Origin: Burkholderia sp. MS389
GTDB lineage: Bacteria; Pseudomonadota; Gammaproteobacteria; Burkholderiales; Burkholderiaceae
Direction of reading: 5' to 3'
Length of the DNA: 64,000 nt
NCBI RefSeq assembly: GCF_016899425.1
Contig: NZ_CP045995.1
Span: 1,860,001 to 1,924,000, forward strand
Under the pieces are notes generated by a model. It did no database searches. It was not told the origin of the DNA and saw only the letters and a program-made list of their open reading frames with translations. A program made the translations under genes and the position numbers. Positions 63,678 to 64,000 of the stretch are shown here, piece by piece. How positions within the stretch are numbered: the first letter of the stretch is position 1; every line of letters begins with the position of its first letter.

Positions 63678-64000
63678 ATGATTCGCCTGAAACATGCCAT
63701 CGCGGCCGCGCTCGTCGCCGCCTCGACCACCGGCGCTGCCCACGCGGCGCCTTCGGCCATCGTCACCCCGTTGATGACGAAGCCGCTCGACGCATACCCG
63801 GGCAAGGAAGCCCAGATGATCTCGGTCGAATACCCGCCCGGCGCGGTCGACCCGGTCCACCGTCACCACGCCGAGGCCTTCGTCTATGTCGTCGAGGGCT
63901 CGATCGTGATGCAGGTGAAGGGCGGCGAGCCCGTCACGCTGAAGCCGGGCCAGACCTTCTACGAGGGCCCGAACGATCTGCACACGGTCGGACGCAACGC
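63678..64000 (+). CDS. Exported cupin protein (3' end outside window)
   Basis: The visible 107 residues begin with a signal peptide (MIRLKHAIAAALVAASTTGAAHA), followed by a cupin: SVEYPPGAVDPVHRHHAEAF (metal-ligand histidines HRHH plus Glu) and VVEGSIVMQVKGGEPVTLKPGQTFYEGP. It lies 75 bp after the AhpD-like gene on the same strand and probably belongs to the same ECF41-controlled unit. The reaction is unknown; periplasmic small-molecule oxidation or binding is typical. The frame is open to the last base. Confidence 0.88.
   Translation, partial: MIRLKHAIAAALVAASTTGAAHAAPSAIVTPLMTKPLDAYPGKEAQMISVEYPPGAVDPVHRHHAEAFVYVVEGSIVMQVKGGEPVTLKPGQTFYEGPNDLHTVGRN

Overview
The window is a GC-rich (roughly two thirds G+C) stretch of a Burkholderia genome, most likely a Burkholderia cepacia complex species. 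The evidence is the codon use, a complete 2-methylcitrate (prp) cluster with acnD and prpF, hopanoid genes beside ispH, H-NS proteins of the short Burkholderia type, DUF4148 secreted proteins and dense metabolic regulators. My recollection that the prp and hpn loci lie on the second chromosome in this group suggests a secondary replicon; that is inference. I saw no tRNA, rRNA, insertion sequence, prophage or CRISPR array.

Region by region. 1-3107 (+): end of an MFS transporter, an acyl-CoA dehydrogenase and an HSL-type esterase, probably one operon. 3166-11322: propionate catabolism, prpB-prpC-acnD-prpF on the minus strand behind a visible sigma-54 promoter, with the divergent activator gene prpR. 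11338-15096: a CGNR regulator facing a VOC protein across a promoter bracketed by two identical operators, then a FAH-family hydrolase and a divergent IclR regulator. 15311-20714: an H-NS-like protein, a 12-copy 23-bp repeat array, a Pat-type protein acetyltransferase, an H-NS protein and two small exported proteins. 20769-23986: a sigma-54 activator and a divergent GntP-family permease with recognisable promoter and upstream sites. 24104-27597: a lower-GC patch with a 3D-domain protein, a large lipoprotein and a DUF900 hydrolase. 27882-36667: DUF4148 protein, thioredoxin-fold protein, YhhY-like acetyltransferase, Tat-exported phospholipase C, DedA-rhodanese fusion and an OprD porin. 36827-45087: a peptide-uptake locus (OppABCDF-type ABC system, XRE-cupin regulator, POT transporter). 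45208-47897: small proteins, OpgC-type membrane protein and RarD permease. 47925-54712: acylphosphatase, hpnA, a histidine/alanine 14-residue-repeat protein, hpnB, ispH and hpnH. 54867-60950: small proteins, DOPA dioxygenase-like, SnoaL-like and hemolysin III proteins, and cstA-ybdD. 61220-64000: a DapF-like protein translationally coupled to an ECF41 sigma factor, followed by an AhpD-like protein and a cupin cut by the window edge.

The observation least explained by known families is the 23-bp array at 15948-16223. Twelve units sit in perfect register, each built on TCCCG-N6-CTCACC. Further copies of the core lie 3' of the H-NS gene at 19445-19750 and inside the end of a small ORF at 45208-45414, always on the same strand as the preceding gene. 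Other points of interest are the paired operators, the His-rich tandem-repeat protein among the hopanoid genes, the DapF-like protein with altered active-site motifs coupled to an ECF41 factor, and the 3D-protein/lipoprotein pair. All functional calls come from reading motifs; no database search was run.
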